A stretch of 64,000 nt of DNA from Nomia melanderi (Eukaryota; Arthropoda; Insecta; Hymenoptera; Halictidae): positions 23,553,896-23,617,895 of the forward strand of contig NC_135001.1 of the NCBI RefSeq assembly GCF_051020985.1, in the 5' to 3' direction. Shown here piece by piece: positions 46,195-57,900 of this stretch (position 1 is its first letter; each line of letters opens with the position of its first letter). A model generated the notes under the pieces. The model searched no databases. It saw only the letters and a program-made list of their open reading frames with translations, and had not been told where the DNA came from. Both the position numbers and the translations under genes were made by a program.

Positions 46195-46599
46195 GAGCGC
46201 GGTCCATGTGACGCAGCACTCCGCTGGGCGTGTAAGAGAAGTGTCGAGCTGCTGTATATTGCTCGTTAGTCGGTGCACTTTTTTCGCGATTTTCTCGGAT
46301 CCCCTTCGGTATCATCGCGAGAAACCCAGACCACCGAGATTTCGGAGCCGATCGATATCTTTTGCGGGCAGGCTTACCTTCCGGTAGACGCCAGAACGGA
46401 CGAATATCGCGATAATCGTACACAGCACACCCGACACCCGGCTCGCCCGGGCAAACACTCACTCCGATCTCGGCGGCGTCACCCTCTGCCACCTTTTGTC
46501 ACGTTCCTTCTCTGTCACATGGATCGTAGCTGTACGCTGTTGCCACTTCTACCTATAGAAACATAACTTCATTGTTTACCTTTGCGCGCGCGCCAAAAC

Positions 46600-48468
46600 C
46601 ACCTACCGTCATTTTTTTGAACGCTCGTTCCATTAAATTCTTTTCGAGTCATTCAAATTTTTCCATTAACGTTTCAACCGTTTCCCTCTCCTCGTTCCCA
46701 CAATTATCGTATAACAACGGAAAGTGTCCACCGCGAATTGATAGTCGAGCATTTATGTAAACTTGATACGGTGCTTTGACATTCTTACATGCGAATAAAA
46801 TAATCGGTACAAATTTTATAGTTCCCCGTATCGAATCTCCTACAAGAGTAGTAACACATTTTACTTATAATTACCGTCTTGGCCGATATTCTAATTTTCT
46901 ACCGTTATCTTAAACCAAACGAATTTCTTACGAAATAAAAGTATCAATTTTTATAAAACACTAACTGCGGTGAAATTGAACAGTAGAGATTTTTCATGGT
47001 CGAGGGTAGGATTCAAAGTAAAAAATATTCGTAGAATGCGAGGAGTAAAAAGATGACTTATTCTACATTTGAAAAAATATTTTACTTCAAAATATACATT
47101 TTACACTAAATATATATCACACTAGATACATGTATAAACATTATTTTACAGATTGATTTTTATTCAGTTATTCTTTGTAACCTCTTATCGTTTATCGTGT
47201 GCTAATATCGAATTCAATTTGTTACAATTTTTTCATCGTATTACGAATTATATAAGATTTATTTTATGTTTTTTTTTAAGCAAAATTATCCGTATATTAT
47301 ACAATTTTGTCTATGCAATTTATAATCTAAAACAAATCCAGCAGTACAAAACATGACTAGAATTTGCACAAAACATTGTATACTATAATCTACATGCAGA
47401 TCTTAGTAAATAATATTACTATGAAATACAATTTTGTCAGTACAAATTTCAATCAAGTCGGATTACGCGCAATTTACTTAGAAAATTTGATCCATGTTTC
47501 TGCACCTTTTACTGCAGGCATATAATTTAGATAATCGTTGTACAAGTGAAATTGTTTCGTCGACATAATCTTTCAGAAACTGATACTAAAAGCATTGCAG
47601 TTTAATTCTTTTATTTACAGTTAATCCTAGCCTTGTACGTTATCAGATATACCCCACAGTAAAAGTATCATTACAATTATTATTTTGCATGTGTTGCTGA
47701 TTTGTAATAAATTATGTGTGTTCGATATACATAATTACTGAACATATTTTATAGCTGTATATGTACAAACATAAGAAGTGTGGTCATGGAACGAAATAGC
47801 GATTTTTTTACATTTGTACCTATAAGCACCTTCATTGATCTTCAAAATATAATTACTTTAAAAGTCTTGTTTCCTTTTTCAGCACTTTTGGAAGTCGATT
47901 TTCAAACTTATTTGTAACGTTCACAATAAATTCTTTCACATTTACATTGTGCTATGAAAAAATCGAAAAATACTGTAAAGCAAAAATTATTATTAATTTA
48001 CAATAAAACATTCAAAAAATAATTTCACAAACAATTTTCAATATAATACTTGATCTACGCACAAAACACTCTAAAAGTGTGACACTAATTGCTTGCAGCG
48101 TTATCCGCTGCCAAAACATTCGACATTTTGTAACACTTTTTTCAAAAGCTTCATGAACTAAATTTATTGAGCAGCACTGTATTTTCAACGAATATATCGG
48201 CCATATAAAAAGCTCCTAAGAAAAGCCTGAAGTATGCATCTATTCTCCCGCATAAAAATTTGGAGATAGAACAATCCAATTAATGTTGTACGTCTTGCAA
48301 TATCTAAAGATAATAAATATTTTTCTATGTTTACCTCACGATATTGCACGTTCAATGTACAATGTTTATGAACATTGTATAGTTACCATAACACGTTTAA
48401 AGAATTACTTGTTTCATAAATAGAACCAAAAAAAGCAGTACGAATATACCACTCTGTTAAATAACTTA
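46600..48468. other. AT-rich intergenic DNA between PhK-gamma and Mnt
   Basis: No gene, RNA or element recognised. Composition drops abruptly to AT-rich at about 46.6 kb. May hold a longer PhK-gamma 3' UTR. Confidence 0.6.
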
Positions 48469-48474
48469 TTTATT
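48469..48474 (-). terminator. Candidate PhK-gamma polyadenylation signal
   Basis: AATAAA on the minus strand about 100 bases below the stop codon, followed within 40 bases by GT- and T-rich sequence. Confidence 0.5.
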
Positions 48475-48577
48475 TTTTCACTTTTTGTCTTACTGAATAT
48501 TTCGCTTAGATACTGTAAATGTCGACTAACAACAAAATTAACAATTTTAACTAGGCAATGCTTTGTAAAAGCATTGG

Positions 48578-48712
48578 TTATCTGCTCAAATTAGTAACAT
48601 AAAGGTGCTTTAATTCTGTCTTTGGTGTGTTTTCAAATAGAGCAGCTCGGTTTTGTCCTTCTCCTTTCTTCACCCAATGACCATAAACTCTGAATGCACA
48701 ACCATCGATGAC
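48578..48712 (-). CDS. PhKgamma: PhK-gamma exon 8 (C-terminus and stop)
   Basis: This encodes residues 345-388 (VIDGCAFRVYGHWVKKG, NRAALFENTPKTEL) and the TAA at 48580-48578. The second half of the calmodulin-binding region, highly conserved. Confidence 0.95.
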   Translation of the reverse strand, partial: VIDGCAFRVYGHWVKKGEGQNRAALFENTPKTELKHLYVTNLSR

Positions 48713-51700
48713 CTATAAGAAAAAGAATTATATAAAATGATGCATTTCATGGTAGAAATTCACAGCGTGGAAACATGGTTATCCCTTATGAGTTAGGGAT
48801 GACCGAGTGCACGTTAATGGAATTATTCTTCTCTAAGAAAGTAAATCTGTCGTGAAAAAAGCTCGACCCAATCTTCTGGAAAGACAGCCGAGAAAAAAGA
48901 TGCATTTCGCGGTGAGAGATCATTAAACATTTTTTATAAAAATTGAATAATTCCTGTAAAATAAGTTTTTAACGAGAATCATGTAAATTAAGATGTTTCT
49001 TTGCATACCCGGTATTTGTAATAAATTTAAAAAGTAATACCTTTCGTAAAACTTTGATCCTATAAGGATCAGTGCATGCCACCTGCGTTGAAAGAGGTTC
49101 GGGTGTTGTATGAAGCCGTTTGATACGAACAACTGCACGAACGCAAATAATAGCTAACTGGAATCGTTTCCTTGCATTAAACGATTTTGCCTTTAATTCC
49201 TGTAGCAAAATCCAAAAGAAGAATGAGAGAATTTTTAACAAGGTATACATATCCTGAAAAGGTTACTGTAATAAAAAATAATAGAGTAATCAAATAATAA
49301 AACAACAAAACACCGAAGAACTAGCATTGAGTAATAAAATTCAAAATAAAGTAAACACTGATGACAAACTTTCAAAGTAATGTGTTAAGTGATTTGAAAT
49401 CATTGAAGTTATGAACTTAATGATGTTTGTTAGTCACAATTTTCTGTAATCATTCTGTGCAAAGCAGGCAGAGAAAATAGAGAGTAAAGCTGGCGAATAC
49501 ATACACGTAAGATTTTAAATGGTTTTGTTATTGTGATTTATCGTACAATAACAACAGCTATCATACTATTATTAATTAATGTTCATCCTCATTTGTGTAT
49601 TCCTATTTGAAGGCAGAATTATGTATATGTTTTATACATTACTGTTTATGTTACATGAATTATGTACAATGATTGTCATCGTTAACAGGTAATTGATTCG
49701 TTTTGTTTTTAAAGTTTCTATACAAATGGTTGAATAACATCAGAAGATTTTAGATCAAACTTATAAATTAGAAACAAAGACAAACTAAACACATATATCA
49801 TATTCATTTGTAAGTAATTTTTAATATTAATTAAATTCAAACCGTTCATTGTTATATTAATTATGCGAAAGTTACGTTTAGTAAACTCTCATTTAACGGC
49901 AAACAAAATAAAAACAAAAATAATTTACCAAAGCTAACTGAGATATCCTACTCAGACGGCGAGAATTAGATGATAGCGAACGTTTTAGAGGCGCGATGTC
50001 TTGATCCCATAGCTGTAATTCCAATAATTTTCTATTTATATTGATATTAAGTTATCTGATTTTGTTGGAGTAGAAAATTTCTATTTAATTAATGAATTTT
50101 TCTATATTGTCTAGAAAGACACGTGAACACTGAGATACGAAAATTTGTTGAAGCATACATGTTTCATTGTGAATTTATAATGTAAAACACATAAAGCATA
50201 CAAAGAAAGATGTAAAATTATGATTATACTATGGTTTTCAAAGAAGTATAAAATAATAAATGTATAATTTCCTGTCCAGAATTTTTGTTCCTGTCATTAT
50301 GTAAATATAGAGCAAGATCCTTACTACAGTATGGAAAAAGGAATGGTCCAACGCTTCCTTGATAGAAATCCTCTTTTTAGGTTCGACCACTAGTAATTTC
50401 CTTATCAGATCTTTAGGAGCTTCTGAAAACATAATTAAAATCTTGACGTTATACAACGTTTTATATAGTTTACTATAAATCAAAATAGAAAAAATGATAA
50501 AATAACGAAACCGCAAAGAAATTATATTATTATATTGAAACAAAAGCGTGTAGCGTGTTCTATTTATTGATAAATGCTTCATCTTAAGTATATCTTCCTT
50601 ATAAGAAATAGTAAAGTTTAATATGATGCACTATTAATTATTTTAAATGGTTATGTCAATTTTTAGCATAATGTAATTGCAGTACTTTCAATAAATTTCT
50701 ATAATATTTTGGCGTATAATCATGCACAGTAATTCCACATTCTGTAATCAACTTTCATTGCAATCCTTTTAACTTAATAAACATTAGGAATTACCTGTTA
50801 TATCTGCCCATTCTGGAGATGTAAATGAGTATTTTCCTTCCATAATATTTCTAAGCATAACCATTTGTTTTCTATGCCAAAAAGGTGGGCAACCAACTAA
50901 TAAAGTAAACATAATTACTCCACAAGCCCATCTAAGAAGAAATAAATAGTAATTATCTATATAAATACTAAATTAATCTTATATTGTACTAATTTAATTT
51001 TGCATCAAAATAAATGTATAATACATACATATATTTACTAAATCATATAAACTTACACATCTACTTCGTGTCCATAACCCTCTGCATTTTCAAACATATT
51101 ACACTTTAACACTTCTGGTGCCAAATATCCAGGTGTACCACAAAGATCTAAAAAAGAACAATAATAATAAAAGAAGAACTTTCTTATTAATGCCACAAAT
51201 ACATTACATTATTGAGAAATAATTACAAACCAAATAACTTATCTGTTCCTTTCAATACTCTGGCAAAACCAAAATCCGTTATTTTTACATTTAGGTTATC
51301 ATCTAGTAATATATTCTCTGGTTTCAAATCTCTGTGTACTATTCCTTGATTATGTATGTGTTGTACACCTTCGAATACCTGTCTCATGATATAGCGTGTC
51401 TTTTTCTCAGAGAGTGTAACCACAGATGTGAGGTAGTCGAACAATTCACCATTTTTACAAATTTCAAAAATTAAAAAAATGAATGTGTTTGATTCAAACA
51501 CATCATGCAATTCAACTGAAACGACATAACAGTTATTAATTCAAGGTAATAATTGCAAAAATATTATTATTTTTCTACTACAATGTAATAAATAAGTGTT
51601 TTTCCATTAATAAGTGGGAACTTACTTATATAAGGATGTCCAGCTACTCTACGAAGAATATGCACTTCTTGCAGTGTAGCATCTTTCATAGTATTTCCAT

Positions 51701-52488
51701 CCTCGTTAGTTTCATTACTAATATCTATTATTTTAGCTGCATATTCTACACCTGTTTCTTTTTCTATACATCTTCTAACAGTGGAAGATATTCCTCTGTG
51801 GACATTAAGAATAAACTAAGAGACAAAAGTTCTGTTACCAAGAATCTAAATTAATTAAACAAAATTCTATCGTCACATAAATCTTGTTAAATCTGGTACT
51901 AATTTTAGGATGACCAAATGAATATTTGAATGTAACTAAAGCGATGATTAATTTTACTAATTAATGGTATTAACATTTCCAAAATGTATCTTTACCATAT
52001 TTTGTATTTATTACTAAATAATATCACTTCTGATAATATTCAGACCATAAAAAGTTCTCCAATACGAAGAAAATTTTCATACATCGTCTGTCTAGTTTTA
52101 TCCTGCCTTTATGACTCATGTTATTATTTCGCATTGTTTTCTTTGTTTTATTCGGTTCGAAATGAATTTGTTATTGTTGAATCTTATGGATATTAACTCG
52201 ATCGAATTATATAATTGTACAGGTTAGCTTATTCGTTTGATGCGGTGAATCTCTTGATACGTTCATTGTAATTGCAATGCACCAGAGTCTAATAATATAA
52301 ATACAAACATATCTATCATGCTACGCGTGCTGATTGTACAAATAAAAATAGTTTGCTATGTTGTTATTTTCTTTTTTCAAATATCACGTGACGAACCTTC
52401 CAAGGATTTCTTTGGGCTCGTATTTCGCGTAAAATCCTTTCGCCGCGTCCTTGTCCGGCAAGAGGTCGTCTCCTTCGTCTTTTGCCAT
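48578..52488 (-). CDS. PhKgamma: Phosphorylase kinase gamma catalytic subunit, whole gene
   Basis: This Ser/Thr kinase phosphorylates and activates glycogen phosphorylase in the cytosol; in the holoenzyme it is held by alpha, beta and calmodulin (delta) subunits. Exons: 52488-52397, 51795-51626, 51515-51231, 51147-51057, 50931-50795, 50422-50325, 49199-49041 and 48712-48578. All phases match, giving 388 residues against about 387-406 in known PhK-gamma. The kinase domain runs from residue 24 to 288: Gly-rich loop GRGISSTV (30-37), ATP Lys52, HRDLKPEN (148-155), DFG (168-170) and APE (192-194). The calmodulin-binding regulatory region follows (292-388), ending with RVYGHWVKKGEGQNRAALFE, diagnostic of the family. 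Introns are 83 bp to 1.1 kb. Complete and apparently functional. Confidence 0.96.
49041..49199 (-). CDS. PhKgamma: PhK-gamma exon 7 (regulatory region, first part)
   Basis: This encodes residues 292-344: FNARKRFQLAIICVRAVVRI and TDPYRIKVLRK, matching the first calmodulin-binding segment of PhK-gamma. The acceptor at 49200 follows a good pyrimidine tract. Confidence 0.9.
50325..50422 (-). CDS. PhKgamma: PhK-gamma exon 6 (end of kinase domain)
   Basis: This encodes residues 260-291: APKDLIRKLLVVEPKKRIS, then EALDHSFFHTV. The donor is taken as GTAAGG at 50324; a GTAGTA three bases earlier would drop one Val and keep frame. Confidence 0.9.
50795..50931 (-). CDS. PhKgamma: PhK-gamma exon 5 (kinase C-lobe)
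   Basis: This encodes residues 214-258: WACGVIMFTLLVGCPPFWHR, KQMVMLRNIMEGKYSF and SPEWADIT. Acceptor TTCTTAG, donor GTAATT. Confidence 0.94.
51057..51147 (-). CDS. PhKgamma: PhK-gamma exon 4 (activation segment)
   Basis: This encodes residues 184-212: LCGTPGYLAPEVLKCNM and GYGHEVD. The split codon before it gives Asp183, at the position where vertebrate PhK-gamma has a Glu that replaces a phosphorylated residue. Confidence 0.94.
51231..51515 (-). CDS. PhKgamma: PhK-gamma exon 3 (catalytic loop and DFG)
   Basis: This encodes residues 89-182: ELHDVFESNTFIFLIFE, GELFDYLT, GIVHRDLKPENILLDD and ITDFGFA. Acceptor TTTCAG, donor GTTTGT. The last base starts the codon of Asp183. Confidence 0.95.
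51626..51795 (-). CDS. PhKgamma: PhK-gamma exon 2 (Gly-rich loop and catalytic lysine)
   Basis: This encodes residues 31-87: GISSTVRRC, then GVEYAAKIID with Lys52, and the C-helix LQEVHILRRVAGHP. Acceptor CCACAG, donor GTAAGT. Confidence 0.93.
52397..52488 (-). CDS. PhKgamma: PhK-gamma exon 1 (start codon)
   Basis: This encodes residues 1-30, including DAAKGFYAKYEPKEILG, the conserved lead into the kinase domain. The donor is GTTCGT, weaker than the others in this gene, and splits the Gly-loop Arg codon. The ATG is the only one in frame with the conserved sequence here. Confidence 0.9.
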
Positions 52489-54588
52489 CGTACGCCCAAT
52501 ATTTCTCTCATATGAATATCACATCAAAAGCCACCGTGCAGATAGCACATGTTCCTTTACTTTGAAAGGAACAAGTTTGCTTGAATGGTTCCTCCACCCG
52601 ATGCAATTGTCATATTAGGTATTTTTAGAAAACGTCACATTGGAGGCTGGCTACATTCTAGAAAATGTTAACAAAACAAATCACTAAACACTGTACCACT
52701 GATAATGGCTACGACAGATCCTCGGGGAAACGAATAAAACACGTGAACACATTAAACACTGTGAGGGGAACAATGGCGATAGTTCACATAAAGTAACGAA
52801 CGAAGAGGGCTCTGACGGAGTAACGAGGAAAACACTGCTCGCTAAGCGTGAAAGGGAAAACAGACGAACGGTAAGTAGTAATCTATTATCGGGCTAAAAC
52901 TGCAATCCCAAGGTGTGTATATGTATATGTATTGCATGAGCTGATCTCTACTCTACGCCGAACAAAAACGTCATGTGACTTTACCGTTGACTATTTTAAA
53001 TCACGGTTGCAATTGTTGCGCGGTACCATTTTTTGGCATCCATTAGCCTTACGAATTTCAGTAATCACTTTCTTTTATCTTCCGAACTGTCAAAATTCAT
53101 ATGCAAACATTCGTTGAACGCAAAGAAAACGAGGGGAGGTAAAAACATATACTTGTCAAAGCATTTATACGAACATTCTTATGTGTATAACGTGTATTTC
53201 AATAATGAAATCAGGAACAATACTTTTGAACTGTACTTTGGAATTCTGTTCCAAATTATCCTCGTGAATACGAATCTGAAAAATAGGAATGTTTGGCGTG
53301 AATACCTTTCAAACAATCAATTAATTAATATGAGTTCAATAAATCTAGAGGTCAGCAGTCAATACGAATTTTCTTTTTAAATAGGAAAATTTCGAGAAAA
53401 TGATCATTTGGAGGATTAGCGAACAACTCTGGGCATTCTTACATGTGAAAATATTAGTGTTTTACAAATAAAAAGGTTATTCAGAAGATATACATTTTAG
53501 GTCAATTTAAATATACCCATAAGGCATTGTACATAAACTATCATTTTGTTACGACCATGGATTTTTTTTTGATATTTAATTGGTTTCTTTAATATTTTGA
53601 CACTTTCAATTAAGAAAAGGAAAAAACCCATTTTAGCATCATTTACTCATTCACTGCATGCATGAGAAATTCAGTTGTACCTGCAAATGAATTTTTATGA
53701 CACGTTGATGTTATACATACAGTGTATAACAGCAGTAGTTACATTGTACATAAATATTTTAGACTTTCCTCTATTCCTCTGTCAGATTCCTGAATAATAA
53801 TTACAGTTGGCGATTGAATTGCCACCTTGGCTACTCAAGGTCATAAGTTCACATAAATATACTTCATCTATCCTGTGATTTTTTTAAAAGAGCTTTATTT
53901 TATAAATAGTTTTTAGGTAGAATTATTTTAAAGATATCTTTACGCAACAGTAACAATGTGCCAATGATTGGTCAGTTCCATTCAACAGTTATGTAATTCA
54001 TTATTTTTAATGTCTTATTGTACCATTGAAGCATCTTGATTTAAGTGATAAATTACAAGGTCAATACACATGACACACACATACACAAATATATATAATA
54101 TAAAAATATATACGTATGTACACATTATTTCATAAAAACATTATCTTTTTTATTGACCTTGAATAACTAGGTATTTTTAATATTTGCTAATTTTATGTAT
54201 CAGATTTTTGAGACAATAAAGATCAATATTAAGAGTGTATAAAATTTCGTTTTACCGCATAATCAGTAGCCGACGGGACGTGTAAAAATATGCTTTTTTT
54301 TAACCGTTACCTTATGATTTTACTATACCAAAATATATTCTATTTATGAAATTAACAATAACTTAAAACATGTGTTTAACGTATAGAAAAGAACAACCAT
54401 TCATTGTTTTTAATAATTTCATATCCTTTACCTGTCTAAATATCTTTCATAGTTCATTGTTTTTAACTCTGCAAAGGTTGGAAAGCCTGCTGGGGTATAT
54501 TTGCAACTCTAATTAGTAATAAACATTACTGTCAGAATTTAATCCTGTTATAAATACTTCTTACTGACGAGCATTACTCATTTATCAG
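52489..54588. other. Intergenic DNA between CCDC93 and PhK-gamma
   Basis: The first few hundred bases above 52488 should hold the PhK-gamma promoter and 5' UTR; no TATA box is obvious. A plus-strand GTAAGT donor at 52871 follows a purine-rich stretch and could end a divergent noncoding exon. The rest (53.4-54.5 kb) is AT-rich with no recognised feature. Confidence 0.5.
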
Positions 54589-54594
54589 TTTATT
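54589..54594 (-). terminator. Candidate CCDC93 polyadenylation signal
   Basis: AATAAA on the minus strand about 210 bases below the stop codon. Downstream sequence is only weakly GT-rich. Confidence 0.4.
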
Positions 54595-54804
54595 TCGCAG
54601 ACAAATAACAACATAAATATTACAAAAGGTCTATTAAAAATACAGTTTCCTACGACCCCGTCGTAGTTGAAAATAACGACTCCTTTAACGCCCGCCGGCT
54701 AATTATTAGTAACATATTACCGAGGTTTCTCGACTATATAAACGGTTATAGCAAAAATATGAGTAAATACTTGATATGTTTGAGGTAGCAGAATGAACAG
54801 TTAT

Positions 54805-54966
54805 TTACGGACCCCGCAACTGTGCGAGTAAGGCCTCATTTTTGCGACATTCAATAGTAAGTTGCCTAACCGCAGCAACGTATTTGCGTTGTTGTTCTAT
54901 CAAAGAAGCGAGCTGTCGGCTAAGCGCATCCCTTCTATACTTCTCATCGGCACATCTTTTTTCCAC
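54805..54966 (-). CDS. CCDC93: CCDC93 exon 14 and stop
   Basis: Residues 545-597: VEKRCADEKYRRDALSRQLA, then SLIEQQRKYVAAVRQL, ending LLAQLRGP and TAA at 54807-54805. Conserved C-terminal coiled coil. Confidence 0.93.
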   Translation of the reverse strand: MEKRCADEKYRRDALSRQLASLIEQQRKYVAAVRQLTIECRKNEALLAQLRGP

Positions 54967-57900
54967 CTAGAAAATATAATCTTCTCATAAGAATTCTTAT
55001 GTCAAAATATAGAATTTGCTAGCTAACTCAAACCAGTGTAGACCATCATGAAATATTATCCACTGCTTTATAATGAACTTAATAATCTTTTAGATACCAA
55101 ATGGCAAAAATTTATGGAGGTCATAATCTAATTTAGACAGTGTTTTGTCTGTGAACCTACTTTGCTAAACTGCGAGTAGTTTAAAATGTATAAAATTCAG
55201 TACCTTTGATTTATTGCGTTTCACGCCAGCAACAATCGCTTCAAATTGCTTCAAAAATTGTTCCTTGCCACTTGCTGACGCCATTGCTCTGATAAATACA
55301 AGGAAAAGAAATATCAAGTATTATTAAAAATAAAGAAGACGTATATGACGTGTACGAACTACTTACTCATTATAATTATCTTGGATAGAATTTAACAACG
55401 ATAATTCTTTACTTAAATACAATTTTGTGTCATCAAGGGTATTGTATAGCGTGTAATACTGCTTTGTTTCCTTGTGCTTTGCTGAAACTAAAATTTTAAT
55501 AGTGAAGACACACTTGAAAAGAACAATAGATTGTCAATCAGAAAAATTACATAGATTGCAAACCTTGATTATATAGCTCCATAAAGCGTCTTTGATATTG
55601 CGTAAGCTCAGAGCGGCCAGGTACATCATCCAATTGCCTGGTCAAAGATGCAATTGCTCTATTCTTCTTAGCCAACTGTAACCTTGCTTTTGTTACTGCC
55701 TCCTTTTGTTCCTCATATTCTTTCAAACGATCTTCCTCTTCTTCAGAGGTACTACTCTCAATTTCTTGTAATTTACCACGCAACACATTCAAATCTGATT
55801 TGCACTGTTCACGAAAATTATGCTCTTGTTCCTTCAAACCATCGTGTACTAAGAGTAATTCTTCCAAATGTTTGTAAACACTGAAAAACGTATATAAAAT
55901 CATCAATATATATATATATATAATTTTTAGTAATGTACTGTATTGCCAATAAATTAATAAATAAACTACCTATCATTTTCATTAATCCCCATTTCTTCTG
56001 CTTTTTTTAGTGAACGCTCAATAGCTTGTCGTTTCGTACGCGACTCATTTATTTTATCAGTTAATTCGGAAACTTTAGTAGATAAACTGTCCCTATCTTT
56101 TGTTAATTTTCGTACACGATTTTGAAGTACTGCTCTCTGTTTCTGTAGTGCAATAAGTGCTGCTGAAGAACTTGTAGCATTATTATCCTGGACAGATATA
56201 AGAAAAGACATAAATGAATACAAACTTATGAATTTAAACTGATGATCCGTTTCTTAAAGAGAAAGTTACCTTGATTTCAGAAGTTGACATTGTCGCATAT
56301 TTTTCAGCAATTTTAGCAATTTCTTGAGCTTGAATTCCAACAATATTGCCAACTGCCGTGACACTTAATCGAGCCTATATAAAATATGGTTAATAAATAT
56401 CCAATTGATATCGACTATGTGTACATGTAATTACTTACCGAACTTTCCTCAATAGCAGCTAGATTTCCCGCTATTTGCTCTGTGTTTTCCTATGAAAAAA
56501 TTGCAATGTTTATTCGTGTGTAATATTATACTACAGATTTAATAGAATATTAAAAATTACTACTAATTCTTTAATTCTTGAAACAGAAATATATAAGTTA
56601 TTAACAAAAAATTTAAGGGAACTTACTTGTGGTGTATCCTATATTTATTGTGCATGCATATTGATTAATTTATAATTAATTTAATGTAAATGACTTGTTG
56701 ATATTTATATGTTCATTAAAGTTTAAAAATGAAACAAAAAGTTGTATCAAAATCTAATTCATAAATACTTTCTCACTTTTTCTTTTAATTCGTTTTTCCT
56801 ATCAGCATCTTTAGTATCATCCGCGACTGTTGTAGTTGGCGATCCAGAAATTTTTGTAGAATAATACAGAGGAGCTTCATATTCTAAAACTGTGCCAAGA
56901 AACCGGGTAGAATCATCTCTGACAGAACCATCTTTATGTTTGAAAAGACGTCGTGGTTCATATGATTTCTAAGAAACAATTGTAAAATTTTAATTAGTCC
57001 AAATTTTAAGATCACCTAACTGATCACAGTAACAATTTGTCATTAAATGTGTTTCACAAAAAGTACATTTGATATTGTATAATAATCTTACTTTAACCAG
57101 CTGGATATTTCGTATCAGATTTTCCTGAATAGCGGTTGCATTGCCAGTATCTTCAGTGAACGAATGTTTCTTATGAAACTGATTGAGTGCAAAGGATCGA
57201 ACAAAATCAGCCATTTCTTCTCTGGTTTCCATGGAACGTTTGACCAACCACTATAAGTTTTACTGTCATTACAATCATCATAAATAAACATCTGTCATAT
57301 GTAATTAAATGATACTTACCTGAATGACAGGAAAGATATGAATACAGTCTAAACCTTGAATCTGATGTGGTTCTATTCGGTATGGACAATTCATTTTGGG
57401 TAGCATTGCTACAATTTTTTCAGTTAAAGAACTAAAAGTATGTATATACATGTATAATGACATTTTATATCAATTAATAAATATTTCAATAATTTCTCAC
57501 ATCTTACATTTTTTGACCTATAGTTAGATTCTCGCGAAATAATAAGTCGATATCCACATCAAAGTTGCAGGATTCTATACACCAGGTCATCCCGCCAATT
57601 ACCTAAAAAATTACATTAGTTTAATATATTTTCTATTATTCCAATACGTTTAAGATCTAGATTTGTTAAAGTATTTGATCCTAAAGTTTTTGGTATATGT
57701 ACCTTGTCAAAATTTGATAAACCTTTAATTCTAGCTCGAAAATATCCTGCTGCTAAAAGTAAGTCGATTATATCCTGAAACTTTTTTGCTTGTTCCTCAT
57801 CTTCCCGGACATCAGCCTGAAAATATTTTATGACACACATTTAAATTTCCCGCCACTGGTCAACATATGTTCCTGAGTTCAAGGAATCTAATTGACAAGA

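Larger units (their letters stand above)
43661..46600. other. Upstream region of Mnt with promoter-like motifs
   Basis: GC-rich. It starts with GA-rich sequence (the pyrimidine tract of the 43660 acceptor on the minus strand) and a (CA)n run at 44088-44140. A CLEAR-type E-box and two CRE/CCAAT clusters follow. A minus-strand GTAAGT donor at 45843-45838 and a GTAAGC donor at 46376-46371 could each end a noncoding first exon. No coding sequence recognised. Confidence 0.45.

Noticed and set aside
46094..46492. Minus-strand open frame of 132 codons ending near a GTAAGC donor, as a possible Mnt first coding exon.
   Set aside because: It has no ATG at its start and no link in phase to a SID-containing exon that already has its own ATG and upstream stop. 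At most it overlaps a noncoding exon.
49200..49253. An upstream acceptor would add 18 hydrophobic residues (DMYTLLKILSFFFWILLQ) to PhK-gamma exon 7.
   Set aside because: The hydrophobic codons are the pyrimidine tract of the normal acceptor at 49200, and the family has no such segment between the kinase and regulatory regions.
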